From NCBI GenBank assembly GCA_903893315.1, contig CAITLU010000028.1, forward strand, positions 1 through 64,000: a stretch of 64,000 nt of DNA, written 5' to 3'. The first letter of the stretch is position 1. Every line of letters starts with the position of its first letter. The notes under the pieces were generated by a model, which saw only the letters and a program-made list of their open reading frames with translations, had not been told where the DNA came from and did no database searches. Origin of the DNA: an uncultured bacterium. GTDB taxonomy: Bacteria; Desulfobacterota; Binatia; UBA1149; CAITLU01. Made by a program: the position numbers and the translations under genes. Positions 36,727 to 45,552 of this stretch are shown here, piece by piece.

Positions 36727-37350
36727 GTGAGCGGTTACGTCGGTAATATTGTCGAGAGCGTGACCTCGATTTTCGACGGCATGGCGGTGACGTTCTCGCA
36801 CTTCTTCCGCCGGCCATACACCGTGCAGTATCCCGACCGCATGCCGGTGCGCGTGCAGGACACGCTTCCGTACCGCTACCGCGGTTTCCTCGAAGTCGAC
36901 CTCGAAATCTGCACCGGCTGCCTGGCTTGCGAACGCGCCTGTCCGATCGACTGCATCCTCATCGAGGTGCTCAAGGACAAGGAGACCAAGCAGAACCTGC
37001 TGGTGCGTTTCGACATCGATCTGGCCAAGTGCATGTACTGCGGCCTGTGTTCGGAGCCGTGCCCGACCGGCTCGATCCACCACACGCGCGAGTTCGAAGG
37101 CGCCGACTACTCGCTCGAGTCGATGGTACGCCGTTTCGTCCTGGAGCCGACCGTCACCTACAAGCCCAAGAAAGCTGGTGAGGACGACCCGGCCATCGTG
37201 CCGATCCTGGAACGCGGCATGCGTTACGTGAACGAGTTCGCGGTTCCCGAGGCCGCTCCCAAGGCGCCGAAGAAAGAGGCCGCGCCCGCCGCCAAGCCTG
37301 CGCCCGCTGCTCCCGCTGCTCCCGCTGCTGCGCCGGAGGTGCAATCGTGA
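36727..37350 (+). CDS. nuoI: NADH-quinone oxidoreductase subunit I, 2x[4Fe-4S] ferredoxin-like
   Basis: 207 residues from GTG 36727 with AAGGGG upstream. Two clusters: C62-x2-C65-x2-C68-x3-C72 (CTGCLACERACP) and C102-x2-C105-x2-C108-x3-C112 (CMYCGLCSEPCP), clusters N6a/N6b. The C-terminus is a 30-residue Ala/Pro/Lys tail. It is the only NuoI in the window. The stop overlaps nuoJ2 by 4 nt. Confidence 0.95.
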   Translation: MSGYVGNIVESVTSIFDGMAVTFSHFFRRPYTVQYPDRMPVRVQDTLPYRYRGFLEVDLEICTGCLACERACPIDCILIEVLKDKETKQNLLVRFDIDLAKCMYCGLCSEPCPTGSIHHTREFEGADYSLESMVRRFVLEPTVTYKPKKAGEDDPAIVPILERGMRYVNEFAVPEAAPKAPKKEAAPAAKPAPAAPAAPAAAPEVQS

Positions 37351-37850
37351 CGGCGGCCGACGTGATGTTCTTCGTGCTGGCCGCGCTCGCTATCGTCGGC
37401 GCCGCTGGGGTGGCCTTCTCGCGTCACATCCTCTACTCGGCGCTCTCGTTGATGGTGGCTCTGTTCGGCGTCGCCGGTCTCTTCATCACGCTGTCGGCCG
37501 ACTTCGTCGCCGGTGTTCAGGTTCTGATCTACGTCGGCGGCGTGCTGGTGATCACGCTCTTTGCCGTCATGCTCACGCAAGGGATTCAGAACGTCGCGGT
37601 TTCGAACCGGGCGGTGGGCAGTACCGCGGCTGGTCTTTTGACCACTGGACTCTTTGTATTGTTGCTGCGTGCGATGGCCAAGGCTCAGTGGGTGAGACCG
37701 TCCGGAGAGGTGTCCGCCCAGACCTCTACCGCAGGCATCGGTAACGCGTTGCTCGGCCAGTACGTGCTGCCTTTCGAGGTGGCGTCGCTGGTGCTGCTCG
37801 CGGTGCTGGTCGGTGCCGTGGTGCTCACGCGCAAGGAAACGGCGGAGTAG
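37347..37850 (+). CDS. nuoJ: NADH-quinone oxidoreductase subunit J (cluster 2)
   Basis: 167 residues from GTG 37347 (GTGA overlap with nuoI). Membrane protein with the VAGVQVLIYVGGVLVITLFAVML helix typical of NuoJ. Shorter than NuoJ1 and without the acidic tail. Confidence 0.93.
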   Translation: MTAADVMFFVLAALAIVGAAGVAFSRHILYSALSLMVALFGVAGLFITLSADFVAGVQVLIYVGGVLVITLFAVMLTQGIQNVAVSNRAVGSTAAGLLTTGLFVLLLRAMAKAQWVRPSGEVSAQTSTAGIGNALLGQYVLPFEVASLVLLAVLVGAVVLTRKETAE

Positions 37851-37877
37851 GGCGGCAGGACAAGGACGCAGACGGTT

Positions 37878-38204
37878 ATGTTGGGTATGTCGATGACAAC
37901 GGTAGGACTTGCGCACTACCTCTTCGTGAGTCTGGTACTGCTGTGCCTGGGCTTGTTCTGCGTCCTGACGCGGCGTAACGCCATCGGCGTGTTGATGGGC
38001 ATCGAGCTGATCCTGAACTCGGCCGGCATCAACTTCGTGGCTGCCTCGCGATTCGGTTCTTCGGGTTTCGACGGGCAGGTGTTCGCGGTGTTCATCATCA
38101 TGCTGGCAGCCGCCGAGTCCGCGATCGGACTGGCGGTGGTGCTGGGCATTTACCGGCGCATGCGCGCCATCGACACGTCGCGTCTGACGACGCTGCAAGG
38201 CTGA
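37878..38204 (+). CDS. nuoK: NADH-quinone oxidoreductase subunit K (cluster 2)
   Basis: 108 residues; the membrane Glu residues are in LMGIELILNSAGINF and AAAESAIGLAVVLG. ATGs at codons 1, 4 and 6 are all possible starts; the third would give the more usual length. Confidence 0.94.
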   Translation: MLGMSMTTVGLAHYLFVSLVLLCLGLFCVLTRRNAIGVLMGIELILNSAGINFVAASRFGSSGFDGQVFAVFIIMLAAAESAIGLAVVLGIYRRMRAIDTSRLTTLQG

Positions 38205-38218
38205 GGCTGGAAGAGAGC

Positions 38219-40285
38219 ATGCAAGCGCTGCGCTGGATCGTACTGCTGCCTCTCATCGGTGCGGCTATCAACCTGACTCTCGGGTCGCGGATTCAACGTT
38301 CCGTCGGACGCGCCGGCGTCGCGGTGCTCGGATCGGGCATGGCGCTGGCAAGTTTCGCGATCGCGGTGACGGGTTTCCTGAAGCTGCGCGCGCTCGAGCC
38401 CGAAAGCCGGCTTCTTCTCGATAACGTCCTGCCCTGGCTGCACGTAGGCTCGCTCAACGTCTCGCTGGCTTTCCAGCTCGATCCGTTGTCGGCCGTGATG
38501 GTTCTGGTCGTGACCGGCATCGGCAGTCTCATCCATATTTACTCCTTCGGGTACATGGACGAAGACCCCGCGCTGTGGCGCTTCTTCGGGCTGCTCAACC
38601 TTTTCCTGTTCGCGATGCTGACGCTGGTTCTCGGTGACAACATTCTGGTGATGTTCGTGGGCTGGGAAGGAGTCGGGCTCTGCTCGTGGGCGCTGATCGG
38701 GTTCTGGTACAAGGATCACGCCAACACTGCGGCCGCCAACAAGGCTTTCCTCTTCAACCGCATCGGTGACTTCGCGTTCCTGTGCGGTACGATGCTGTTG
38801 TTCTGGTCTCTTGCGGGACTCGGGCACGCGACCCTGGTGTTTCGCGAACTCGATACCGTCGTCGGGCTGCTTGAAGGGCAGGCGTTGTGGGGTGTTCCGG
38901 TGGCGACGCTGGCCACCCTGCTGCTTTTCATCGGCGCTACCGGCAAGTCGGCGCAGATACCTCTCTACGTCTGGCTGCCCGACGCGATGGCCGGTCCAAC
39001 TCCGGTCTCGGCCCTGATCCACGCGGCGACGATGGTCACTGCCGGCGTCTACATGGTCAGCCGTCTGCACTGCCTGTTCTCGCTGGCGCCGTTCACCCTC
39101 AACGTCATCGCGGTGGTCGGTACCACCACGGCTATTTTCGCCGCGACGATCGCGGTCACCCAGCACGACATCAAGAAGGTGCTGGCGTACTCGACGGTGT
39201 CCCAGCTCGGCTACATGTTCGTGGCCCTGGGCTGCGGAGCTTACGCGGCCGGAGTCTTCCATCTCGTCACGCACGCCTTCTTCAAGGCCTGCCTGTTCCT
39301 GGGCGCGGGTAGCGTGATTCACGCCTCGCACCACGAACAGGACATGCGAAGGATGGGCGGGCTGCGCACCAAGATGCCGCTGACGTTCTGGACCTTCCTG
39401 GTTTCGACGATGGCGATCGCGGGGCTGCCGCCGCTGGCCGGCTTTTTCTCGAAGGACGAGATCCTGCTGAAGGCCTATCAGCACGACCCGTTGCTGTGGG
39501 GCGTCGGCCTGGTCACGGCGGGGCTGACGGCGTTCTACATGTTCCGGCAGGTGTTCCTGGTGTTCTTCGGTGAGAGTCGTGCGGGAGCATCGCTGGATCC
39601 GCACGCCTCTGCGCACGCCGCCGATCATCACGGGCACCACGTTCACGAAGTGCACGAATCCTCCGCGGCGATGACCCTTCCGCTGGTGCTGCTCGCCTGC
39701 GGCGCGCTGACGGCCGGATGGCTCGGCATCCCGTCCGCGCTCGGCGGTAACAATCTGTTCACCGAGTGGCTCAGCCCGGTCTTCGCGTCGGGCGGAGAAC
39801 ACCACGGCGTCGAGCACGAGGGGCTCGAACTTGAGTACGCGCTGATGGTGGTGTCGGTGCTGGTAGCGCTCGCCGGCATCACGCTCGCCTACCTCGTCTA
39901 TCTGCGCAAGAGCCTTAACGCCGACACGTTTTCGCGCATCGCCCGCGGCGTGCCGTACCGGCTGAGCTTCAACAAGTACTACGTCGACGAGTTCTACTAC
40001 GGGACCGTTCTGGCCGGCACGCTGGCGCTGTCGCGGGCGCTCGGCTGGTTCGACAAGGTGATCATCGACGGAGTGGTGAACGGCGCGGCGGCTTCGGTGC
40101 GCGCCGTTTCCATTCTCGGCGGTGGTATCGACAAGGTCGTCGTCGACGGCCTGGTGAACTTCACGGCGCGCGCCTTCAACGGCGTGGGTGGTGCACTGCG
40201 CCTGGCGCAGACCGGCAACATCAACGCCTATGTCTACGTCCTGTTGATCGGCGTAACGGCCGTCCTGCTGGCGGGCGCTTGGTAG
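38219..40285 (+). CDS. nuoL: NADH-quinone oxidoreductase subunit L (cluster 2)
   Basis: 688 residues. FVGWEGVGLCSWALIGFWY and GATGKSAQIPLYVWLPDAMAGP are the pump signatures. An insertion near residues 460-480 is very rich in His (SAHAADHHGHHVHEVHES), just before a transmembrane helix. The C-terminal lateral helix region is present. GGAAGAGAG precedes the ATG. Confidence 0.95.
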   Translation: MQALRWIVLLPLIGAAINLTLGSRIQRSVGRAGVAVLGSGMALASFAIAVTGFLKLRALEPESRLLLDNVLPWLHVGSLNVSLAFQLDPLSAVMVLVVTGIGSLIHIYSFGYMDEDPALWRFFGLLNLFLFAMLTLVLGDNILVMFVGWEGVGLCSWALIGFWYKDHANTAAANKAFLFNRIGDFAFLCGTMLLFWSLAGLGHATLVFRELDTVVGLLEGQALWGVPVATLATLLLFIGATGKSAQIPLYVWLPDAMAGPTPVSALIHAATMVTAGVYMVSRLHCLFSLAPFTLNVIAVVGTTTAIFAATIAVTQHDIKKVLAYSTVSQLGYMFVALGCGAYAAGVFHLVTHAFFKACLFLGAGSVIHASHHEQDMRRMGGLRTKMPLTFWTFLVSTMAIAGLPPLAGFFSKDEILLKAYQHDPLLWGVGLVTAGLTAFYMFRQVFLVFFGESRAGASLDPHASAHAADHHGHHVHEVHESSAAMTLPLVLLACGALTAGWLGIPSALGGNNLFTEWLSPVFASGGEHHGVEHEGLELEYALMVVSVLVALAGITLAYLVYLRKSLNADTFSRIARGVPYRLSFNKYYVDEFYYGTVLAGTLALSRALGWFDKVIIDGVVNGAAASVRAVSILGGGIDKVVVDGLVNFTARAFNGVGGALRLAQTGNINAYVYVLLIGVTAVLLAGAW

Positions 40286-40290
40286 GGACC

Positions 40291-41793
40291 ATGGAACATT
40301 TCCTGACTCTGATGACTTTTTTGCCCTTGCTGGGGGCGCTCGTGGTGCTCGTGCTGCCGCGCGGCAACGCGAATCTGGTGCGCTGGACGGCCCTCGTGTC
40401 CACTTTGCCGGGCCTGCTGCTTGGTGTGTGGCTCTTCCAGCACTTCGACCGTTCGGTGGCCACCATGCAACTCGTCGAGAGACACGCGTGGATTCCGGCC
40501 TTCAACGTGCAGTACCTGATGGGAGTGGACGGGCTCTCCGTCTCGATGCTGCTGCTGACGGTTCTGCTCTCGCCACTGTGCATACTGGCCTCGTGGGGAA
40601 TCGAAAAGGGGGTCAAGGGTTACTTCGCTCTCTTCCTGCTCCTCGAGACCGGCATGATCGGGGTGTTCTCGGCTCTGGACTTCTTTCTCTTCTTCATCTT
40701 CTGGGAACTCATGCTGTTGCCGATGTACTTTCTGATCGGCATCTGGGGAGGCCCGCGGCGCGAGTACGCCGCGATCAAGTTCTTCCTTTATACGCTGATC
40801 GGTTCGGTGCTGATGCTGATCGCGATGCTGGCCCTGTACTTCGCCAACACGCCTCACACTTTCGACATGATGGTCCTGATGGAGAAGGCTCCGACCTACT
40901 CTCACGGCTTCCAGGCCTGGGCGTGGATCGCTCTCTTCATCGGCTTCGCCATCAAGATTCCGGCTTTCCCGTTCCACACCTGGTTGCCCGATGCCCACGT
41001 GGAAGCGCCGACGGCGATCTCGGTGATCCTGGCGGGCGTGCTGCTGAAGATGGGCACCTACGGCATCCTGCGCGTGTGTTTCCCCGTATTCCCGTTGGCG
41101 ACGCAGGAGTACGCCTTCTGGGCGCTGGGAGTGCTGGGTTGCTGGAACATCGTTTACGGGGCTCTGTGCGCGATGGCGCAGAAGGACATGAAGAGCCTGG
41201 TCGCCTATTCGAGCATCTCGCACATGGGATACGTGATGCTCGGCATGGCAACGCTGACGCCCGAGGGCATGAACGGCGCGGTCCTGCAGATGTTCAACCA
41301 CGGCACCGTTACCGCGATGCTGTTCCTGCTGGTCGGTGTCATCTACGACAGGGCCCACCACAGGAACATCGACGGGTTCGGAGGTCTGGCGTCGGTGATG
41401 CCGATCTACACCGGGTTCGTGACGATCGCGTTCTTTGCGGCGCTCGGACTGCCGGGTTTCTCCGCGTTCATCTCCGAAGTCCTGGTACTGCTCGGAACCT
41501 GGCAATACTCCAAGCCACTGGCGATCATCGCCGCCTCCGCCGTGGTGCTCACCGCCGGTTACATGCTCTGGATGCTGCAGCGCGTGTGGCTCGGTCCGGT
41601 CAACGAAAAGTACGCAGGGCTTCCCGACATGAACTGGCGTGAGATCGTCACGCTGGTACCGCTGACCGTCATCGTCATCGTCCTTGGCGTCTATCCGCAC
41701 GCGGTGCTCGATCTGTTCGGGCCTACCCTGGTCGCGCTTGGTGACACCGTGAGTTCAGCCGTGCCGGCTGCGGCGCAGGCCGTGCTGCGCTGA
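40291..41793 (+). CDS. nuoM: NADH-quinone oxidoreductase subunit M (cluster 2)
   Basis: 500 residues from ATG 40291, 5 bp after the nuoL2 stop. Signatures FFIFWELMLLPMYFLIGIWGG and PFHTWLPDAHVEAPTAISVILAGVLLKMGTYG. Normal length, without the hydrophilic tail of NuoM1. Confidence 0.95.
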   Translation: MEHFLTLMTFLPLLGALVVLVLPRGNANLVRWTALVSTLPGLLLGVWLFQHFDRSVATMQLVERHAWIPAFNVQYLMGVDGLSVSMLLLTVLLSPLCILASWGIEKGVKGYFALFLLLETGMIGVFSALDFFLFFIFWELMLLPMYFLIGIWGGPRREYAAIKFFLYTLIGSVLMLIAMLALYFANTPHTFDMMVLMEKAPTYSHGFQAWAWIALFIGFAIKIPAFPFHTWLPDAHVEAPTAISVILAGVLLKMGTYGILRVCFPVFPLATQEYAFWALGVLGCWNIVYGALCAMAQKDMKSLVAYSSISHMGYVMLGMATLTPEGMNGAVLQMFNHGTVTAMLFLLVGVIYDRAHHRNIDGFGGLASVMPIYTGFVTIAFFAALGLPGFSAFISEVLVLLGTWQYSKPLAIIAASAVVLTAGYMLWMLQRVWLGPVNEKYAGLPDMNWREIVTLVPLTVIVIVLGVYPHAVLDLFGPTLVALGDTVSSAVPAAAQAVLR

Positions 41794-41809
41794 GGCGAGG
41801 CTGCGCAAG

Positions 41810-43297
41810 ATGGACCTAGGCAACGCCGCATCCCTGGCCTACCACGTTCCCGAGTTAGTGCTCGCGGGCGGCAGCATCGTCGTGCTGCTGCTCGACGTTT
41901 TCACGGGAATGAAGGCCCGGCTCGGTGAAGTGGCGCTGCTCATCGTCGCGTTCGCGATCTTCACGATCGGCTACGGTGCGAGTGCGCAGCAGGGCTATCT
42001 CTTCAACCGTATGGTGGCGCTGGATTCGTTCGCGCTGTTCTTCAAGTTCCTGTTCGGCTTCACCACTCTGGCGACGATCTGGATGTCGACCGGATCGCGC
42101 GAACTAGATGGTGAGCATCCGGGCGAGTACTACTCCATCCTTCTCGCCGGCACGCTCGGCATGTTCTACATGGCCTCGGCCACCAACCTGCTGATGGCCT
42201 ATCTGGCTCTCGAGTTCGTCAGTCTGACCTCGTACATTCTGTCGGGTTTCCTGCGCCACCGTGAGCGCGGCGCCGAAGCGTCCCTCAAATACCTGATCTA
42301 CGGCGGCGTGGCGTCGGGAGCGATGTTGTACGGTTTCAGCTTGCTTTACGCGCTGACAGGCACGCTCGATTACGCCGAACTCGGTCACAAGCTGGCCGCG
42401 GTCGCGGCGGTGCCGGGCAACGGCGCGATCCTGTTCATCGCGGTGACGCTGACGTTGGTCGGCATCGGCTACAAGATCGCGATGGTGCCTTTCCACCAGT
42501 GGAGCCCCGACGTCTACGAAGGCTCACCGCTGCCGATCACCGCCTACCTCGCCGTCGGTTCGAAGGCCGCCGGATTGGCGCTGCTGATACGTTTCTTCTA
42601 CCCGGCCCTGTCTTCGGCGGTTGGTGACGGAACCTGGACCGCGCTGCACGGAGTTGCGTGGCCGACGCTGATGAGCGTGGTCGCCATGGTAACGATGACG
42701 GTCGGCAACCTGACCGCCCTGCGCCAACAGAACGTAAAGCGTCTGCTCGCCTACTCTTCGATTGCGCACGCCGGTTACATGCTGATGGGCTTCGTCGTGC
42801 TGACCGACGGCGGACTGCGTGCGATCCTGTTCTACTCGGTGGTCTACTACCTGATGAACCTCGGTGCCTTCGCCGTGCTGCTGCTGGTGGTCAACCAGAC
42901 CGGCCGCGAGGACATAGAGGCCTTTCGCGGGTTGGCATGGAGAGGCGGAGCGCCCGTGGCGATCGCGATGCTGATCTTTCTGTTTTCGTTGGCCGGGCTT
43001 CCGCCCTTCGCCGGGTTCATCGGCAAGGCCTACCTGTTCGCGGCGGTCATCGAGCAGAAGATGTGGCTGCTGGCTTTGGTTGCGGCCCTCAACAGCGTGG
43101 TCGGTCTGGCCTATTACGTCCGCATCGCGCGGGCGATGTTCCTCGATCAGCCGGTGGCCGGCGACCCCGAAATCGCGGTCGATACTTCCAACGGCGTACT
43201 GATCGGCATGCTGGTAGCCGGCACCCTGGTTTTCGGCCTGTGGTGGACTCCGGTCATCAACTTCGCCGACCGCTCCGTGGTGTTCTTCGGCAACTGA
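41810..43297 (+). CDS. nuoN: NADH-quinone oxidoreductase subunit N (cluster 2)
   Basis: 495 residues. Signatures AYLALEFVSLTSYILSGFLR, MVPFHQWSPDVYEGSPLPITAYLAVGSKAAG and VKRLLAYSSIAHAGYMLMG. Last gene of cluster 2; about 255 bp without a strong terminator separate it from the lipoprotein gene. Confidence 0.95.
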   Translation: MDLGNAASLAYHVPELVLAGGSIVVLLLDVFTGMKARLGEVALLIVAFAIFTIGYGASAQQGYLFNRMVALDSFALFFKFLFGFTTLATIWMSTGSRELDGEHPGEYYSILLAGTLGMFYMASATNLLMAYLALEFVSLTSYILSGFLRHRERGAEASLKYLIYGGVASGAMLYGFSLLYALTGTLDYAELGHKLAAVAAVPGNGAILFIAVTLTLVGIGYKIAMVPFHQWSPDVYEGSPLPITAYLAVGSKAAGLALLIRFFYPALSSAVGDGTWTALHGVAWPTLMSVVAMVTMTVGNLTALRQQNVKRLLAYSSIAHAGYMLMGFVVLTDGGLRAILFYSVVYYLMNLGAFAVLLLVVNQTGREDIEAFRGLAWRGGAPVAIAMLIFLFSLAGLPPFAGFIGKAYLFAAVIEQKMWLLALVAALNSVVGLAYYVRIARAMFLDQPVAGDPEIAVDTSNGVLIGMLVAGTLVFGLWWTPVINFADRSVVFFGN

Positions 43298-43553
43298 TCT
43301 TTCGGTCGCGGGGTCCTCGTGCCGGTTGCGCAGAGCGCCGGTTGCTTCGCCGTGGCTTGGGCACGCGGCAGCGCAGTGTGCCGTATCTGTCGTGTCTCGT
43401 CGCCGGAGACTACGCGGCGACGGATCGGCGCTCTCGTTCGCGGCCGCGTTCGCGGCGCGCGTGACTGCTGGCAAAGGCGGCCGGACTGGCCCAGAATCGG
43501 TCCGCAGCGTAGGGGGCGACCCGCGCTCACTTCGATCGCAAGGTGGGGCAGAC

Positions 43554-44495
43554 ATGGCGACGAGCACGGGGATTGACGGTAACGGTAACGGCGGCAGTTC
43601 GATTCATGGGTTGTGGAATTCGGCCCGCCGCCGCGGGCTTTGGACGGCAGTCCGGACGACGCTGGCGGTCCTGGTTGCGGCCTGCGGCGCAGCGGGTCTT
43701 GTTACGGTTCCCGGTTGCGGTCCCAGTGTCAGCCCCGAGACGATTTCTTTCTTCCTCGGTACGAGCGCCGAGACCTTGGCGCAGATACAGTTCGTAGTCA
43801 GTCATTCCAGCGGCAAATTCCCGGGCACCGACGCGAAATGTGAAGTTGGTGCGGCTGCCGGGCCGCGGCTGATATATCAGCTGAAAGTAGCCAGAGAACG
43901 AGGCGCTGCCGCTACGTCGCTTGCCGTGGCGGCCGTCGGAGCGGGCCGTTCGAGCGCGGCCGGTTCCGTCGAAAGTGCGGCCGCAACGACTACTTCGACT
44001 TCGACGTCGAGTACCACGACGACGACTGGAGGCCCGACCACGACCATCACTGGAGGCCCCACCACGACGACCACCACCGTCCGTACCTCCCCAGTGTGTG
44101 GCAATGGTACGGTCGAGGGCAGTGAGGAGTGCGATGACGGTGATCTGCAATCCGGTGACGGTTGCGATGCGACGTGCAAGGCCGAGTTTGAATTCACGGC
44201 TGTCGTTTCCGATACCAACGAACTCACCATCACGATCACCAACGGCAAGGGGATCGCGCCCGGAGCCACGCTGGCTTTCTGCAAGTTTGAGCGAACCGGA
44301 ACCACCGACCCTGGGTTCGGCATACTGACTACTATCTGCCGTCTCACCGACGGAGCAGCGTGTGCCAACGCCGCTACGGATGGCGCTGTCAGTGTCAGCA
44401 CGACTACTACCACGACGACCACGACCACGACGACCACCACTACTACGAGCACTACTACGACGACGTTGGCGACGACCACCACCAGCGGCCCGTAG
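43554..44495 (+). CDS. Thr-rich lipoprotein with one Myxo-type disulfide repeat
   Basis: 313 residues from ATG 43554. A membrane-spanning stretch ends in VPGC, a plausible lipobox. The middle has Thr/Ser-rich linkers, then one disulfide repeat CGNGTVEGSEECDDGD with GDGC, the same module as in the 1215-residue protein at 19.9-23.5 kb. It ends abruptly in a Thr-run (28 mostly Thr codons, 44400-44483) plus SGP. Thr-runs normally link domains, so the C-terminus may be truncated, but no continuation is visible in other frames. Function is unknown; surface localisation is likely. Confidence 0.65.
   Translation: MATSTGIDGNGNGGSSIHGLWNSARRRGLWTAVRTTLAVLVAACGAAGLVTVPGCGPSVSPETISFFLGTSAETLAQIQFVVSHSSGKFPGTDAKCEVGAAAGPRLIYQLKVARERGAAATSLAVAAVGAGRSSAAGSVESAAATTTSTSTSSTTTTTGGPTTTITGGPTTTTTTVRTSPVCGNGTVEGSEECDDGDLQSGDGCDATCKAEFEFTAVVSDTNELTITITNGKGIAPGATLAFCKFERTGTTDPGFGILTTICRLTDGAACANAATDGAVSVSTTTTTTTTTTTTTTTTSTTTTTLATTTTSGP
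44400..44483 (+). repeat. ACN trinucleotide tract encoding poly-Thr
   Basis: 28 codons, 25 of them Thr, with mixed third bases. Length variation by slippage would stay in frame in three-base steps. Confidence 0.85.
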
Positions 44496-44595
44496 TCGCT
44501 CCGGAAAGCCAGATCTGTCTGAACCGGTTGTCTCTCGGGCGCGACGAATAGATCATCGCCGTTCGTGCGGTCGCTGCTGCTGCGGGTTGTGATGT

Positions 44596-45429
44596 CTACC
44601 GCGCCGCTGCGCGGGAAGCGGCTGATGGCGGTCGCGTTGCGGAGTTGCTGAAGCAACCTGTGCGAGGCCCTGTGTGGGCTCGCCCGGTCGACAGTCGTGT
44701 GATCGCCTCTTGGTCGCTGACCACGATCTTGCGGCCGCATACTTCGAAAAGTCCCTCTCGTGCCAGCGTGGCCAGGTGGCGGTTGAAAGACTCGCGCGAC
44801 ACACCGACGGTCGCTGCCAGGTCGCGTTGTGAAAGTCCGTGATTGATGACGAGACGGTCTGGCGTGACCGATCCGTGGCGCTCGGCCAGTCGTGACAGAC
44901 GCCAGGTTATGCGTTCGTCGAGCGGCGACCTGAGTGCGTTGATCAACTCGTTACGCTGATCGAGCTTGTCTCGCAAGACACGTGCGAGTTCGGCAATGGC
45001 GGCAGGGCAGCGGTTGATCGCGGCGCGCGCCGCCGAGCCTGGAATCTGCATGATAGTGCACGAAGCCAGAGCTTCGACGTAGACGGTGTTCATGACCGGA
45101 GCGACGAGGGCGTGCTCGAAGAACAGGTCTCCGCTTTCGAGTATTTCCAGGATGAATTCCTCTCCGTGTGCGGAAAGCAGCGACAACTTGGCGCGGCCGC
45201 TGACGAGGATCATCGCGGCGTCTCGATGAGCATCCACCGTAGTGATCTGGCAGCGTGCGCGTACCTTGAGGTGCCGTGTCAGCCGAACGAGCCCGCGCAG
45301 CTCGTCTTCGCAAAGACGGGAGAAGGGCCGCACCACGCCGAGTGCCGCAAGGCTCCGGGCCTCATGTTCTTCGGGTCCTTCCGCTTCGACTTGGTTTTGC
45401 CGTCGAGTGTCACTTCCTTCGTCTTTCAT
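44596..45429 (-). CDS. Crp/Fnr family transcription regulator
   Basis: 277 residues if started at ATG 45429; an upstream in-frame GTG at 45534 lies inside an inverted repeat and is unlikely. An N-terminal cyclic-nucleotide-binding-type beta-roll (about 35-150: GVVRPFSRL, GEEFILEILESGDLFFE) and a C-terminal winged HTH (LSQRDLAATVGVSRESFNRHLATLAREG). The phosphate-cassette Arg-Ser of true CRP is not seen after GDLFFE, and there is no N-terminal Cys cluster as in FNR, so the ligand is unknown. The last 30 residues are a low-complexity tail. Confidence 0.85.
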   Translation of the reverse strand: MKDEGSDTRRQNQVEAEGPEEHEARSLAALGVVRPFSRLCEDELRGLVRLTRHLKVRARCQITTVDAHRDAAMILVSGRAKLSLLSAHGEEFILEILESGDLFFEHALVAPVMNTVYVEALASCTIMQIPGSAARAAINRCPAAIAELARVLRDKLDQRNELINALRSPLDERITWRLSRLAERHGSVTPDRLVINHGLSQRDLAATVGVSRESFNRHLATLAREGLFEVCGRKIVVSDQEAITRLSTGRAHTGPRTGCFSNSATRPPSAASRAAAR

Positions 45430-45515
45430 GAGCCATGAAATAACGGCGCCTGAGGACAGAAGCTGGCACGCGGACGCGATCTGCATTCGCGCGACTGCGG
45501 AAAGAGGGAAAACCC

Positions 45516-45540
45516 CGCCTTGTGTCACGAACACAAGGCG
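45516..45540 (-). terminator. Terminator hairpin after the WYL regulator gene
   Basis: A perfect 9-bp inverted repeat (45516-45524 with 45532-45540, 7-nt loop) begins 13 bp beyond the WYL stop; on the minus strand it is followed by GGGGTTTTCC and a pyrimidine run. Fits an intrinsic terminator and argues against a Crp start farther upstream. Confidence 0.55.
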
Positions 45541-45552
45541 AAAGAGCGGTGA

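Noticed and set aside
43326-43553. 76-codon N-terminal extension of the Thr-rich lipoprotein
   Set aside because: It would bury the signal sequence deep in the protein; ATG 43554 gives a normal lipoprotein start.
45521-45535. CRP-box-like TGTG...CACA in front of the Crp-like gene
   Set aside because: Spacing is one base short of the CRP consensus, and the element is better explained as the terminator of the WYL gene.
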